A DNA stretch of 64,000 nucleotides, from NCBI RefSeq assembly GCF_006517235.1, contig NZ_CP041188.1, positions 620,001 to 684,000 on the forward strand. Direction: 5' to 3'. The notes under the pieces are model-generated. The model was not told the DNA's origin. It saw only the letters and a list, made by a program, of their open reading frames with translations, and did no database searches. The DNA comes from Pseudarthrobacter sp. NIBRBAC000502772 (lineage in GTDB: Bacteria > Actinomycetota > Actinomycetes > Actinomycetales > Micrococcaceae). Below are positions 35,019-43,065 of this stretch, piece after piece. How positions within the stretch are numbered: position 1 is the first letter of the stretch; each line of letters starts with the position of its first letter. The translations under genes were made by a program, and so were the position numbers.

Positions 35019-35951
35019 ATGATCGATGCGAGGCTCATCACACTTCGGGTGCTTGCCCGGTGCGGCACCATTGGCGCAACCGCGGAGCTCACGGGGTATT
35101 CTCCCTCCGCCGTCTCCGCGCAATTGCGGGAGCTCCAGCGTGTGCTTGGAATGCAGCTGCTGACGAAGGACGGCCGGGGCGTGCGGCTGACCGCCACGGG
35201 CCGCTTTCTCGTGGCCGGCTCGGACACCCTCATTGCCGAATGGGAGCGCCTGCGCGCAGCAGCCATGGAGGCCGGCGACCAGGTGCAGTCCCGTTTTGGC
35301 CTGGGCGGTTTCTCCACGGCGGCCGCACAGTTGCTCGCGCCGCTGGCCGCCACCCTGCGCTCGACACGCCCACTGCTTGAGGTGCAGGTACTCGAGGCCA
35401 ACCCGGCCCGCTGCTTCGATTTGTTGGTTGCCGAGCGAATCGACCTCGCGGTCATTGTTGCCATGCAGTCCGACACCTATGTTGAGGACGATCCTCGCTT
35501 CGAACAGACCGTTCTGCTCGACGATCCCCTGGACGTGATCATTCCCGCTGACCATCCGTTGGCATCGCGGGAAACTGTGACGCTCGAAGAGCTCGCGTCG
35601 GAACCATGGATCACCGAAGCCGCCGGTTCCACCTACCACTCCCTCTTCACGGCAGCCTTCACGGCAGTCGGGGTGACACCGCGCATTGCCCATGAGGCCG
35701 TTGAATGGGAAACCCAAATCGCCTTCGTGGGTGCGGGGCTGGGTGTGGGCCTGCTGCCGCGACTGGCACCCTTGCATAGCGCCGAAAACGTGGTTCGACT
35801 GCGCATCAGTGGCAAAGGGAAGCCATCGCGCCGCATCGTCGCTGCGGTGCGCAGGGGCAGCATCGCATCGCCCCTGATCCAGGAGTCGCTCGGTATCCTG
35901 CAGGTCAGCGCCAATCGGATCCTCGCCGCCCGACCCGAAGACGATCTCTAA
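35019..35951 (+). CDS. LysR-family regulator of the gbc operon
   Basis: 310 residues. The N-terminal helix-turn-helix (LRVLARCGTIGATAELTGYS then PSAVSAQLRELQRVLG) is followed by a LysR effector-binding domain (FGLGGFSTAAAQLLAPL, PADHPLASRETVTLEELASEPW). ATG at 35019 opens the usual MIDARLITLRVLA start. It is divergent from gbcA with 161 bp between and a LysR-type inverted repeat in the gap, so it probably controls betaine oxidation. The inducer may be betaine or dimethylglycine. Confidence 0.88.
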   Translation: MIDARLITLRVLARCGTIGATAELTGYSPSAVSAQLRELQRVLGMQLLTKDGRGVRLTATGRFLVAGSDTLIAEWERLRAAAMEAGDQVQSRFGLGGFSTAAAQLLAPLAATLRSTRPLLEVQVLEANPARCFDLLVAERIDLAVIVAMQSDTYVEDDPRFEQTVLLDDPLDVIIPADHPLASRETVTLEELASEPWITEAAGSTYHSLFTAAFTAVGVTPRIAHEAVEWETQIAFVGAGLGVGLLPRLAPLHSAENVVRLRISGKGKPSRRIVAAVRRGSIASPLIQESLGILQVSANRILAARPEDDL

Positions 35952-36273
35952 AATCGCCTGGCCGCTATTCGTTGACGGCGGGCGAGCAGGTCTAAAAGGT
36001 GGCGACACGAGCGCGGCAGGCGTTCTACGCCGTACTAGGCGGGCCGCGGCACTGGATGGAGCCAGAGCGTGCCCTAAGCGGCCCACGAAAGGGCCGTTTG
36101 CGGGCTGTAACCACGCCCGGCGTCCGTCGGCTGCACGGCTTCACCTACTGCAATCAACACAGCTCTGGCTTATGTTCTGCTCGCGGTCGTCCTGGCGATT
36201 CTGAGGGTCGATATTCGTGAGCTCGTCGGTCCGGTCACGCTGGTGCCGTGTGGTGGTTGCTGTTGGCGTTAGC
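35952..36273. other. 322-bp gap with possible membrane-protein remnant
   Basis: No intact gene is visible. From about 36166 the plus strand reads LAYVLLAVVLAILRVDIREL and on to a TAG near 36272, which looks like the hydrophobic tail of a membrane protein cut off upstream. The near-identical BCCT segment begins two bases later. Confidence 0.25.
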
Positions 36274-38230
36274 GGGGGTGTGGGTGTGCCCCGGTGGCAC
36301 GGGTTGGTTGGCCGCGTGCTACCGGGGCGGGTTGTTTCTGGGGGTGGGTTTAGGTGTTGTCCCGGTCTGTCTGTCGGGCCTGGATGGTGGGGATGCTGCC
36401 TGTGTGGGTGCCGCCTTGGTGGGAGTCCGGGTCCGGGCAGGAATCGGCGCAGTCGTGCTTTGTCACGAGGTCGAATTGAATGCCGCCGTGTTGTTCCACG
36501 CCGGTTCTGATGGCCCGTTCGACGACGGATGTGGCCAGGCGCCGTCGGAGGGAGAGAGGATCGCGGCGCAGGTCCTTGGCGAGGGCAAAGCAGAGCAGGA
36601 GCATGACGACGATGAACGGCAGGGCTGCGACGATGGTGATGCGTTGCAGGCCGGCCAGGGCTTCGGAGGGTTCGTCGCCGCCGGCCAGCAGCATGACTGC
36701 TGCCACGGCGCCGGTGAGGCTGCCCCAGAAGATGACGACTCCGCGGCGGGGGTGCTCGGCGCCGTTGGAGCTGAGTGATCCCATCACGATGGAGGCGGCA
36801 TCGGCGCCGGTGACGAAGAAGATCGCGACCAGGACCATGGCCAGCACGATGACGCCGGCGGTGAGCCAGCCCGGCATGCCAAGGTTTTTGACGAGGTCGA
36901 AGAGTGCGCCGTCGAAGTTGACGGAGGATACGCCGTCGGCCGTTGTTACCAGCCCGGGCGTGCCTGCCTTATCGGCTTCCTGCTGGACATGGAAGGCGGC
37001 TCCGCCGAAGATGCCGAACCAGATGACGCTGACGACGCTGGGGACCAGCAGCACGCCGGTGACGAACTGGCGGATGGTGCGGCCGCGGCTGATGCGGGCA
37101 ATGAACATGCCGACGAAGGGCGTCCAGGAGATCCACCAGGCCCAGTAGAAGATGGTCCAGCTGGTCATCCAGCTTCGGAGGGCTTCATCGCCGACTGCTT
37201 CGGTCCGGGACGACATCTCGGCCAGGTCGCGGGCGTAGTCGCCGACGGCGGACGGGATCAGGTTGAGGATGAACAGGGTCGGACCGGCGATGAAGACGAT
37301 GAGTGCGAGGACGACGGCCAGGACCATGTTGATGTTGGAGAGCCACTGGATGCCGCGGCTGATGCCGGAGACGGCCGAAGCGACGAAGCAGAAGGTCAGG
37401 ACGGCGACGATCCCCACAAGCACGGGAGTGCCGACTTCGCCGAACCAGCCGTTGGAGGTCATGCCGCTGCCGATCTGCAGGGCGCCGAGGCCCAGGGAAG
37501 CGGCGGTGCCAAAGAGGGTGGCGAAAATGGCCAGGATGTTGATGAACTTCCCGAGCGGGCCTTCCACCATCCTCATGCCGAAAAGTGAGGTGAAGGCTGC
37601 GGAGACCAGTTGCCGGCGGCCGAGGCGGTAGGTGCCGTATGCCATGGCGATGCCGACCACTGCGTACATGGCCCAGGGGTGCAGTGTCCAGTGGAAGATC
37701 GAGGTGGCCATGGCCGTCTGGATCGCTGCGGGGGTGCGGCCGTCCACGGTTCCGGGCGGGGGAGAGATGTAGTGGTAGAGCGGTTCGGCTACGCCGTAGA
37801 ACATCAGTCCGATGCCCATGCCGGCGGCGAACATCATCGCGACCCAGGAGACGGTACGGAATTCGGGTTTCTCGCCGTCTTTGCCCAGCGGGATATTGCC
37901 GAACTTGCCCAGGGCCAGCCACAGGACGAACACGACGAACAGGGACGCCAGGACCATAAAGAGCCAGCCGGTGTATTCCATGACCCAATTCAGGGCAACC
38001 GTGGAGGACGAGGCGAGGCTGTCCCGGCCCACGAAGCCCCAGATCACGAAGGCGATGGCGATGGCGCCGGTGATCCCGAAGGTGACTTTGTCGAGGGTGA
38101 GTGAGTGGTTCCGGCGCAGGGAGACGGCCTGCTCGGTCTTGGCAGTACGAAGCTCTTCGAGGATCTGTTCGTACTCTTCAACGTCCGGCAGTGGTTCTGC
38201 GGCGCCGTCCTCCGGATCGAGGACAGCAGG
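36274..38230. repeat. copy B of the 1957-bp near-identical repeat
   Basis: Direct copy of 28497-30453 with a single synonymous difference. Identity stops sharply at both ends: before 36274 the flanks are unrelated, and after 38230 the two BCCT genes are recognisably homologous but clearly diverged. Confidence 0.9.
36289..36327 (-). terminator. hairpin downstream of BCCT transporter 2
   Basis: Same 13-bp stem with one wobble as at 28512-28550, inside the duplicated segment, 23 bases after the stop of BCCT gene 2. Confidence 0.45.
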
Positions 38231-38323
38231 ATTGGCGTCTACGTTGCGGGGAAATGCTGCCAAATCGTTCACGGCAGGCACCTCCTCGGGTGTGTGGGAT
38301 TTTAGATCACTATTTAGAGCCAT
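36350..38323 (-). CDS. BCCT-family betaine/choline transporter 2
   Basis: 657 residues, 12 membrane helices, with the same signature SWTIFYWAWWISWTPFVGMF. From NPAVLDPEDGAAEP onwards the protein is identical to transporter 1; only the N-terminal 30 residues differ (MALNSDLKSHTPEEVPAVND here). AAAGGA lies six bases before the ATG. Unlike copy 1 it is a separate unit with its own long leader, containing a candidate small ORF and a promoter. It lies between the LysR and IclR genes and brings in the same class of substrate, probably under different control. Confidence 0.93.
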   Translation of the reverse strand: MALNSDLKSHTPEEVPAVNDLAAFPRNVDANPAVLDPEDGAAEPLPDVEEYEQILEELRTAKTEQAVSLRRNHSLTLDKVTFGITGAIAIAFVIWGFVGRDSLASSSTVALNWVMEYTGWLFMVLASLFVVFVLWLALGKFGNIPLGKDGEKPEFRTVSWVAMMFAAGMGIGLMFYGVAEPLYHYISPPPGTVDGRTPAAIQTAMATSIFHWTLHPWAMYAVVGIAMAYGTYRLGRRQLVSAAFTSLFGMRMVEGPLGKFINILAIFATLFGTAASLGLGALQIGSGMTSNGWFGEVGTPVLVGIVAVLTFCFVASAVSGISRGIQWLSNINMVLAVVLALIVFIAGPTLFILNLIPSAVGDYARDLAEMSSRTEAVGDEALRSWMTSWTIFYWAWWISWTPFVGMFIARISRGRTIRQFVTGVLLVPSVVSVIWFGIFGGAAFHVQQEADKAGTPGLVTTADGVSSVNFDGALFDLVKNLGMPGWLTAGVIVLAMVLVAIFFVTGADAASIVMGSLSSNGAEHPRRGVVIFWGSLTGAVAAVMLLAGGDEPSEALAGLQRITIVAALPFIVVMLLLCFALAKDLRRDPLSLRRRLATSVVERAIRTGVEQHGGIQFDLVTKHDCADSCPDPDSHQGGTHTGSIPTIQARQTDRDNT

Positions 38324-38379
38324 GAACGGTCCTTTGATCGGTGAGGCAGGGGCCTACGGCAAAACATGGCCCTCGGGAA

Positions 38380-38481
38380 TCAGGCCGGAAGGTTGGGGGC
38401 CTCGTCCGATTCGATGATCATGTTGTTGCCGTCGACAATTTGCACTTCGTGGTGCCCACCGGCAGTTTGCCGGGGGTGCAT
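38380..38481 (-). CDS. candidate leader small ORF upstream of BCCT transporter 2
   Basis: 33 codons from ATG at 38481, with GGAG seven bases before it, ending 57 bases before the transporter start. The peptide reads MHPRQTAGGHHEVQIVDGNN and ends MIIESDEAPNLPA. The leader of transporter 1 keeps related sequence (VPH, then LESEEAPNVP) with changes partly at third codon positions, but a central part is missing there. It may be a regulatory leader peptide, a small protein, or a remnant. Confidence 0.35.
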   Translation of the reverse strand: MHPRQTAGGHHEVQIVDGNNMIIESDEAPNLPA

Positions 38482-38592
38482 CCGGGGCTCCGGTGCATGG
38501 GGCACCTTTTTATGTTGAGGGGATTGATTTCGCGCTAAGTGGGTTAAGGCGGGATCGTTCCGCATGGCTCAACTGTGTTCGCAGTAAGCAAC

Positions 38593-38706
38593 AGATTGCG
38601 CTCGATAATAAGAGATGTCAAGGGTTGGGACTGATTTGCCGGGAATGTGACACTCAACGGGGGGATGCGTCAAACTGTTGCGTATCACGAGTGTCGTTGC
38701 GCATCA
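38593..38706 (-). promoter_or_regulatory. promoter and 11-bp direct repeats upstream of BCCT transporter 2
   Basis: On the minus strand TTGACA (38621-38616), 17 bases, then CAATCT (38598-38593) forms a likely promoter. Upstream of it TGATGCGCAAC (38706-38696) and TGATACGCAAC (38687-38677) are direct repeats 19 bp apart, a place where an activator could sit. The motif recurs upstream of gbcA at 34967-34977. Confidence 0.5.
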
Positions 38707-38874
38707 AGCGGTTGAAAGGAGAGCTGTGGAGGACCACGTCATCATCCACAGTGTTCCCGATGGCTGCGGACCACACGGTCGTTGAATGCGGTTGGCTCTG
38801 TGTGCCAAGCCTTGTGGAAAGCGCAGGGATCCTCGACCCCCACCAGGATTGCTAGGCGGCCCGTCGGGCCGGGC

Positions 38875-39693
38875 CTACCGGCGCCTGTAGCCCATTTTTG
38901 TGCTGATGGTCAGGCCTGCATCCTTGAGGCCGTCAACAAGCCCGGGCTGTTCTTCCGGCGTAAACCGGAAGGCGGGGCCGGAAATACTCACCGCAGCGAT
39001 GACGTTTCCCAGGTGGTTGTAGATCGGCACTGCAACCGCCGTCAGCCCGATCTCGAACTCCTCGTGAACGACGGCATAGCCATTGCGGGCGACGTCCAGC
39101 AGCTGCTTCTCCAGCTCCGAGCGGTTGGTGATGGTACGAGGCGTGCGGGCTGGGAGGCCGATCCTCTTGAAGATCGTGTCCCTTTCGTCGGCAGTCAGGG
39201 CAGCGAGCAGCACTTTTCCACTGGACGTGGCGTGCAGCGGTGTCAGGCTGCCCACCCAGTCATACGTGGCCAGCGTTGAGGGTCCCATTGCCTGGTCCAC
39301 GTTGACCGCAAAATTCGATCGCAGCACGGCCAGGTTGACTGTTTCCTTATATGCCGCTGCGAGGCTCTCGAGGACCTCCCTGGCTTCGTGAACTACGCTC
39401 AACCTGCCCGGGATGGACGATGCCAGGCGCAGGATGCCAAATCCCAGCTGGTACTTTCCACGTTCGCTGTTCTGCCGCACCAGCTCGCGCCCGACCAAGG
39501 ATCCCACAAGCCTCGACACGGTGGACTTGTGTATGCCCATCTCTTCGGCGATTTCACTGACGCCGGCGTCGCCTTCGCGGGCCAGGATGTCCAGGATCTG
39601 GAGGGCGCGGTCCACCGATTGGACGCCTCCAGCCTGCGCATCTGCGTCCTTGTCCGGGTCATTGCGTGCGGCCATCATGCCTCGTGTCGTCAT
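38875..39693 (-). CDS. IclR-family transcriptional regulator
   Basis: 272 residues. The winged helix (VQSVDRALQILDILAREGDA, then VSEIAEEMGIHKSTVSRLVGSL) occupies residues 23-75, and the C-terminal IclR effector domain contains GSLTPLHATSSGKVLLAAL, RNGYAVVHEEFEIGLTAVAVPI and AAVSISGPAFRF. IclR proteins sense small organic acids and either activate or repress. Its place between BCCT transporter 2 and the formate/molybdenum gene block suggests control of betaine uptake; the TGATnCGCAAC repeats are candidate sites. A GC-rich inverted repeat lies around 38854-38876 at its 3' end. Confidence 0.9.
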   Translation of the reverse strand: MTTRGMMAARNDPDKDADAQAGGVQSVDRALQILDILAREGDAGVSEIAEEMGIHKSTVSRLVGSLVGRELVRQNSERGKYQLGFGILRLASSIPGRLSVVHEAREVLESLAAAYKETVNLAVLRSNFAVNVDQAMGPSTLATYDWVGSLTPLHATSSGKVLLAALTADERDTIFKRIGLPARTPRTITNRSELEKQLLDVARNGYAVVHEEFEIGLTAVAVPIYNHLGNVIAAVSISGPAFRFTPEEQPGLVDGLKDAGLTISTKMGYRRR

Positions 39694-39853
39694 CTATGCC
39701 GGGTGTGCGAGCCCGGGGGGAGGTTCCAGCCAACCTTCCGGCTCATCTTGATTCATCCTAGACCGACACTGCCGCAAGGCCGTCAATCGGCGTCAGGCGC
39801 GGCAACGCAGGACACCGTCGGCACCAACTGACTTCGAGTGCGCTATTTCTCTA

Positions 39854-40087
39854 TTACTTGTGAGGGACGATCAGAAGGAAGTTGTTCGCCTGCGCAGGAT
39901 CGCCCACCTCCAGCATCCCGACGCGGTGGGCGGCCCAGACGCGAACCGGCTTGTCCGCCTTCCCGGCATGCTCCGCGACCAATTCCGCCACGACGTCGGC
40001 CAAGATCTGATGTGCCGTGGGGTGGGCCGAGTAGCTTAACCTGCTGTCAGCGCTGAGCTCGGCGAGGACAACGTCAAAGCCTGGCAT
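39854..40087 (-). pseudogene. moaE: truncated molybdopterin synthase large subunit (MoaE)
   Basis: 77 codons. The middle reads [20 protein letters not shown] and later [18 protein letters not shown], which matches the core of MoaE. The first 40 or so residues of the family and the catalytic C-terminal half (with the conserved lysine) are missing, replaced by [14 protein letters not shown] and [12 protein letters not shown]. It cannot make molybdopterin. It overlaps the end of fdhD by 14 bases, so it is still translated at the end of the operon if at all. Confidence 0.65.
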
Positions 40088-40955
40088 AGGTTTCCTCGCG
40101 GGCCACCTTCTGCGGACGGCCAAGCCTTTCGCGACCGGCGTAGACGTTCAGGCTGTGTCCCCGGCTGAATCCAACCAGCGTCAGTCCGGTCTCGACGGCG
40201 AGGTCGGCGGCCAGGCTCGAGGGGGCGCTCACGGCAGACAGAACGGGAATGCCGGCCATGGCGGCCTTCTGGACAAGTTCGAAAGACGCGCGCCCGGACA
40301 CCTGGAGGACGGTGCCACTCAGAGGCAGCAGGTTTTGGCGCAGCGCCCATCCCACCACTTTGTCCACAGCGTTATGGCGTCCGACATCCTCCCGGAGACA
40401 AAGCAACTCAGGGCGGGCGCCATCTACTTTGAACAGGCCAGCCGCGTGGACGCCGCCCGTCTTGTCGAAGACCGCCTGGGCCTCGCGAAGCCGCTCCGGC
40501 AGTTCGGCGAGGACATCCGCGGGAATCTGCAGCGTGTCCTGGGCAGGATCGAAGGGAAGGGTCTTGCGGACGGAGTCGATCGAGTCTGTCCCACAGATGC
40601 CGCAGGAGGTTGAGGTGTAGACGTGCCGCATGGTGTCAGGCATGGGTACATCCGGCCTTAGCTGGGCCTCGACTACGTTATATGTCTGTTCTCCCCCGGC
40701 ATCGCCGGTGCAAAAGCGCAGCGATACCAGCTCGGAGGGGGAACTGATGATGCCTTCCGAGACCAGGAACCCGGCCACCAGGTCAAAATCGTCCCCCGGG
40801 GTCCTCATGGTGACAGCGAAGGAGCGGCCGCCGATGCGGATTTCCAGGGGCTCCTCGGCGGCGAGTACGTCTTCCTTGAACCGCACCGGGTATTCGGCGC
40901 CGGAACCATCCAGCTGGAAGCGGTGGATCTTGCGGCGCTGTGTCATGCGGGCCAT
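40074..40955 (-). CDS. fdhD: formate dehydrogenase accessory sulfurtransferase
   Basis: 293 residues. The CGIC motif in [13 protein letters not shown] (near residue 115) carries the cysteines that take sulfur from a cysteine desulfurase and pass it to the molybdenum cofactor of formate dehydrogenase. [21 protein letters not shown] and [20 protein letters not shown] are the other family motifs. ATG at 40955 has GGAG six bases before it. It overlaps moeA by 13 bases and serves the FdhF-like enzyme at 43062. Confidence 0.92.
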   Translation of the reverse strand: MARMTQRRKIHRFQLDGSGAEYPVRFKEDVLAAEEPLEIRIGGRSFAVTMRTPGDDFDLVAGFLVSEGIISSPSELVSLRFCTGDAGGEQTYNVVEAQLRPDVPMPDTMRHVYTSTSCGICGTDSIDSVRKTLPFDPAQDTLQIPADVLAELPERLREAQAVFDKTGGVHAAGLFKVDGARPELLCLREDVGRHNAVDKVVGWALRQNLLPLSGTVLQVSGRASFELVQKAAMAGIPVLSAVSAPSSLAADLAVETGLTLVGFSRGHSLNVYAGRERLGRPQKVAREETYARL

Positions 40956-42259
40956 GCGCTGCTCCGTGCTCGGTTGGTGGTGGAAAGGATTGTTTCGTTG
41001 GCCTGCGTCCAGGGGAGTGGGAGCACGGAAACCGGCTCGCCGGACTGGACTCCAGCAGGGGGAACGGCCATGACGCCGTCGGCCCAAGCCAGTCCACGCA
41101 TCATGCCGGGCCCCGTATGCGAGGTGGGGAAGGCAAGCCCCTCGATGAACGTGCAGGGAATCAGTCGCGTACGGCCGGGGCACGGATCAACGTCAGCCGC
41201 GGAAGTCACCTGTCCAATGGCGCTCAGGGGCCTGCCGCCGAGTGCCTCCAGCAGCGGTGCACCCATAGTGATGAGAGCCATCATTGCTGCCAGGGGGTTA
41301 CCGGGCAGCCCGACGACGAAGCGGCCGTCCGGGAGCCTCGCCAGGACTGCCGGGTGGCCCGGCCGCATGGCGATGCCATCCACCAACAGCCGTCCGCCGA
41401 GGGCAGCTATGGCGGCGCGAAAATGATCTGTCCCGGAACAGCCGGTTCCGCCGGTGGTTATGGTCAGGTCCGGCATCCGCCCGGGGAACGCGTCAGACCC
41501 GCCAATTGCCGCGAGCCACTCGGGGTAGGAATCCCCGATCCGCAGGGAGCCGGCAGGCGTGCCCCCCAGAAGGGAAATGACCGTCCCCAGCTGCGGACCA
41601 AAAGTGTCCCGGACATGTCCTGGTTCCGGAACGCCTGACGTGACCACTTCGGAACCGGTCAATACGATGCCGACCATGGGCTTGGCCTGCACATGCAGGT
41701 TGTCGTGGCCAGCCACGGCGGCGAGGGCAATGTGGCCCGGGTTCAGTGTTGTGCCGGCGGGGATCAGCACCTCACCTGCAGCAGCTTCCTCGCCCGCGAG
41801 ACGAATGTGTTGGCCGAGGCCCGGCTCACCTTCCTTTGCGTTGTCAGTGAGCCGCAGGAGAAGGCTGCCGTCGGCATCTTGGTGGATCTGGCCACTTTCC
41901 TTGCGGAGTATCGACTGGGAGCCAACAGGTACCAGTCCGCCGGTGGCTATGACGCTGGCACTCCCGGGGCGCAAAAAGGGTTCGTGGCCGGCAAGGATCC
42001 ATGGACCGTCGCCGTTGATTGCCCAGCCATCCATGGCAGAAGAGTCGTAATGGGGGAGTTCTTGCAGGGCGGAGACGTTGCGGGTAAGCGCGTGGCCTGC
42101 TGCCAATGCGAGGGGAACCTCCACGGGCGCGAGTGGAACCGCGCAATCGAAAGCCAGTTGCCGGGCTTCGAGCCAGGTGGGGGAGGGATGTCCGGAAGGT
42201 GGCCATGCAGAGCGCAACTCCGAACTGCTGCCGATGGTGGCGGTATCTTGGGCCAGCAA
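40943..42259 (-). CDS. moeA: molybdopterin molybdenumtransferase
   Basis: 438 residues from a TTG at 42259. ALPHYDSSAMDGWA-like sequence (ELPHYDSSAMDGWAI) near residue 70 is the N-terminal MoeA motif, and TTGGTGCSGTDHFRAAIA and LPGNPLAAMMAL are the MogA-like and substrate motifs. It inserts molybdate into adenylated molybdopterin. The TTG is preferred over another TTG 19 codons upstream because GGAAAGGGG precedes it closely. It follows folE after a 200-bp spacer with a strong hairpin. The GTGCSGTD variant differs from the usual GGVSVGDYD but is common in this subgroup. Confidence 0.85.
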   Translation of the reverse strand: MLAQDTATIGSSSELRSAWPPSGHPSPTWLEARQLAFDCAVPLAPVEVPLALAAGHALTRNVSALQELPHYDSSAMDGWAINGDGPWILAGHEPFLRPGSASVIATGGLVPVGSQSILRKESGQIHQDADGSLLLRLTDNAKEGEPGLGQHIRLAGEEAAAGEVLIPAGTTLNPGHIALAAVAGHDNLHVQAKPMVGIVLTGSEVVTSGVPEPGHVRDTFGPQLGTVISLLGGTPAGSLRIGDSYPEWLAAIGGSDAFPGRMPDLTITTGGTGCSGTDHFRAAIAALGGRLLVDGIAMRPGHPAVLARLPDGRFVVGLPGNPLAAMMALITMGAPLLEALGGRPLSAIGQVTSAADVDPCPGRTRLIPCTFIEGLAFPTSHTGPGMMRGLAWADGVMAVPPAGVQSGEPVSVLPLPWTQANETILSTTNRARSSAWPA

Positions 42260-42345
42260 GGGTGCCCCTTTCCTGTAGGTAGTGATGCAATAAAACGCCC
42301 TTGCACTATCCGGCAATTGCCGGTGCTGCCCCGTTGCCCGAAAGC

Positions 42346-42393
42346 GGTGCTTCGGCGAGGGTACCTCCCCAGGTTTCAGGCCACCGAAGCACC
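42346..42393 (-). other. structured leader hairpin upstream of moeA
   Basis: A perfect 10-bp stem (GGTGCTTCGG at 42393-42384 and CCGAAGCACC at 42355-42346 on the minus strand) encloses 28 bases with further pairing potential. It is not followed by a U-run, so it is not a simple terminator of folE. It could be an mRNA-processing or regulatory element, for example a molybdenum-cofactor-sensing leader. Confidence 0.4.
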
Positions 42394-42462
42394 ATTTACA
42401 GGAACGGGACGGTGCATCCTTCGCCAGGACGAAGCTGTCGATGGGATGCCGGGCAAGATTTC

Positions 42463-43065
42463 TTATCGACCGTGGATGAGACTCAGCGCTTCGGCCCGGG
42501 CGGCCGGCAGGCGCAGTTCACCACGGACTGCGGACGTGATGGTCTTTGCCCCGGGCTTGCGGACGCCCCGCATTGACATGCACAGGTGCTCGCACTCGAT
42601 CACGACAATCGCACCCAGTGGCCGCAGCGATTCGACCAGCGCCTCCACCACCTGGGTGGTGAGCCTCTCCTGGACCTGCGGCCTGCGCGCAAAGACGTCC
42701 ACCAGCCTGGCAAGCTTGCTGAGGCCGGTTACGAGTCCCTCAGCGGACGGGATGTAGCCCACGTGCGCCACGCCATGGAACGGCACCAGGTGATGTTCGC
42801 AGGTGGAATAGAACGGGATGTCCTTAACGATGACCATTTCACCGTGGCCGAGGTCGAAGGTCTTGTCCAGGACTACCAGGGGATCCTCATGGAGCCCGCC
42901 GAACATTTCCGCGGCGGCGCGGGCAACGCGGGCCGGCGTGTCCACCAGCCCAGGCCTTTCGGGGTCCTCCCCGATGGCCAGGAGGTATTCGCGGACAGCC
43001 CGTTCCACCCTTGGCCCGTCCACACCCTTCGTGACGATTGCTTCCGTCGTCAGGACGGAGCTCAC
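42463..43065 (-). CDS. folE: GTP cyclohydrolase I
   Basis: 200 residues, normal length. Zinc and active-site residues are visible: [22 protein letters not shown] near residue 85 (Cys and His ligands) and [14 protein letters not shown] near 155 (third Cys). It makes dihydroneopterin triphosphate, the first step to tetrahydrofolate. Its start overlaps the stop of the formate dehydrogenase-like gene as ATGA. A folate gene inside a molybdoenzyme operon fits the high demand of this island for THF as methyl acceptor. It is probably a second folE copy besides a housekeeping one; that cannot be seen here. Confidence 0.93.
   Translation of the reverse strand: MSSVLTTEAIVTKGVDGPRVERAVREYLLAIGEDPERPGLVDTPARVARAAAEMFGGLHEDPLVVLDKTFDLGHGEMVIVKDIPFYSTCEHHLVPFHGVAHVGYIPSAEGLVTGLSKLARLVDVFARRPQVQERLTTQVVEALVESLRPLGAIVVIECEHLCMSMRGVRKPGAKTITSAVRGELRLPAARAEALSLIHGR

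Noticed and set aside
28497..38230. Composite transposon carried by the two BCCT repeats
   Set aside because: The repeats are coding sequence of transporter genes without transposase or terminal inverted repeats; conversion between paralogues explains them better.
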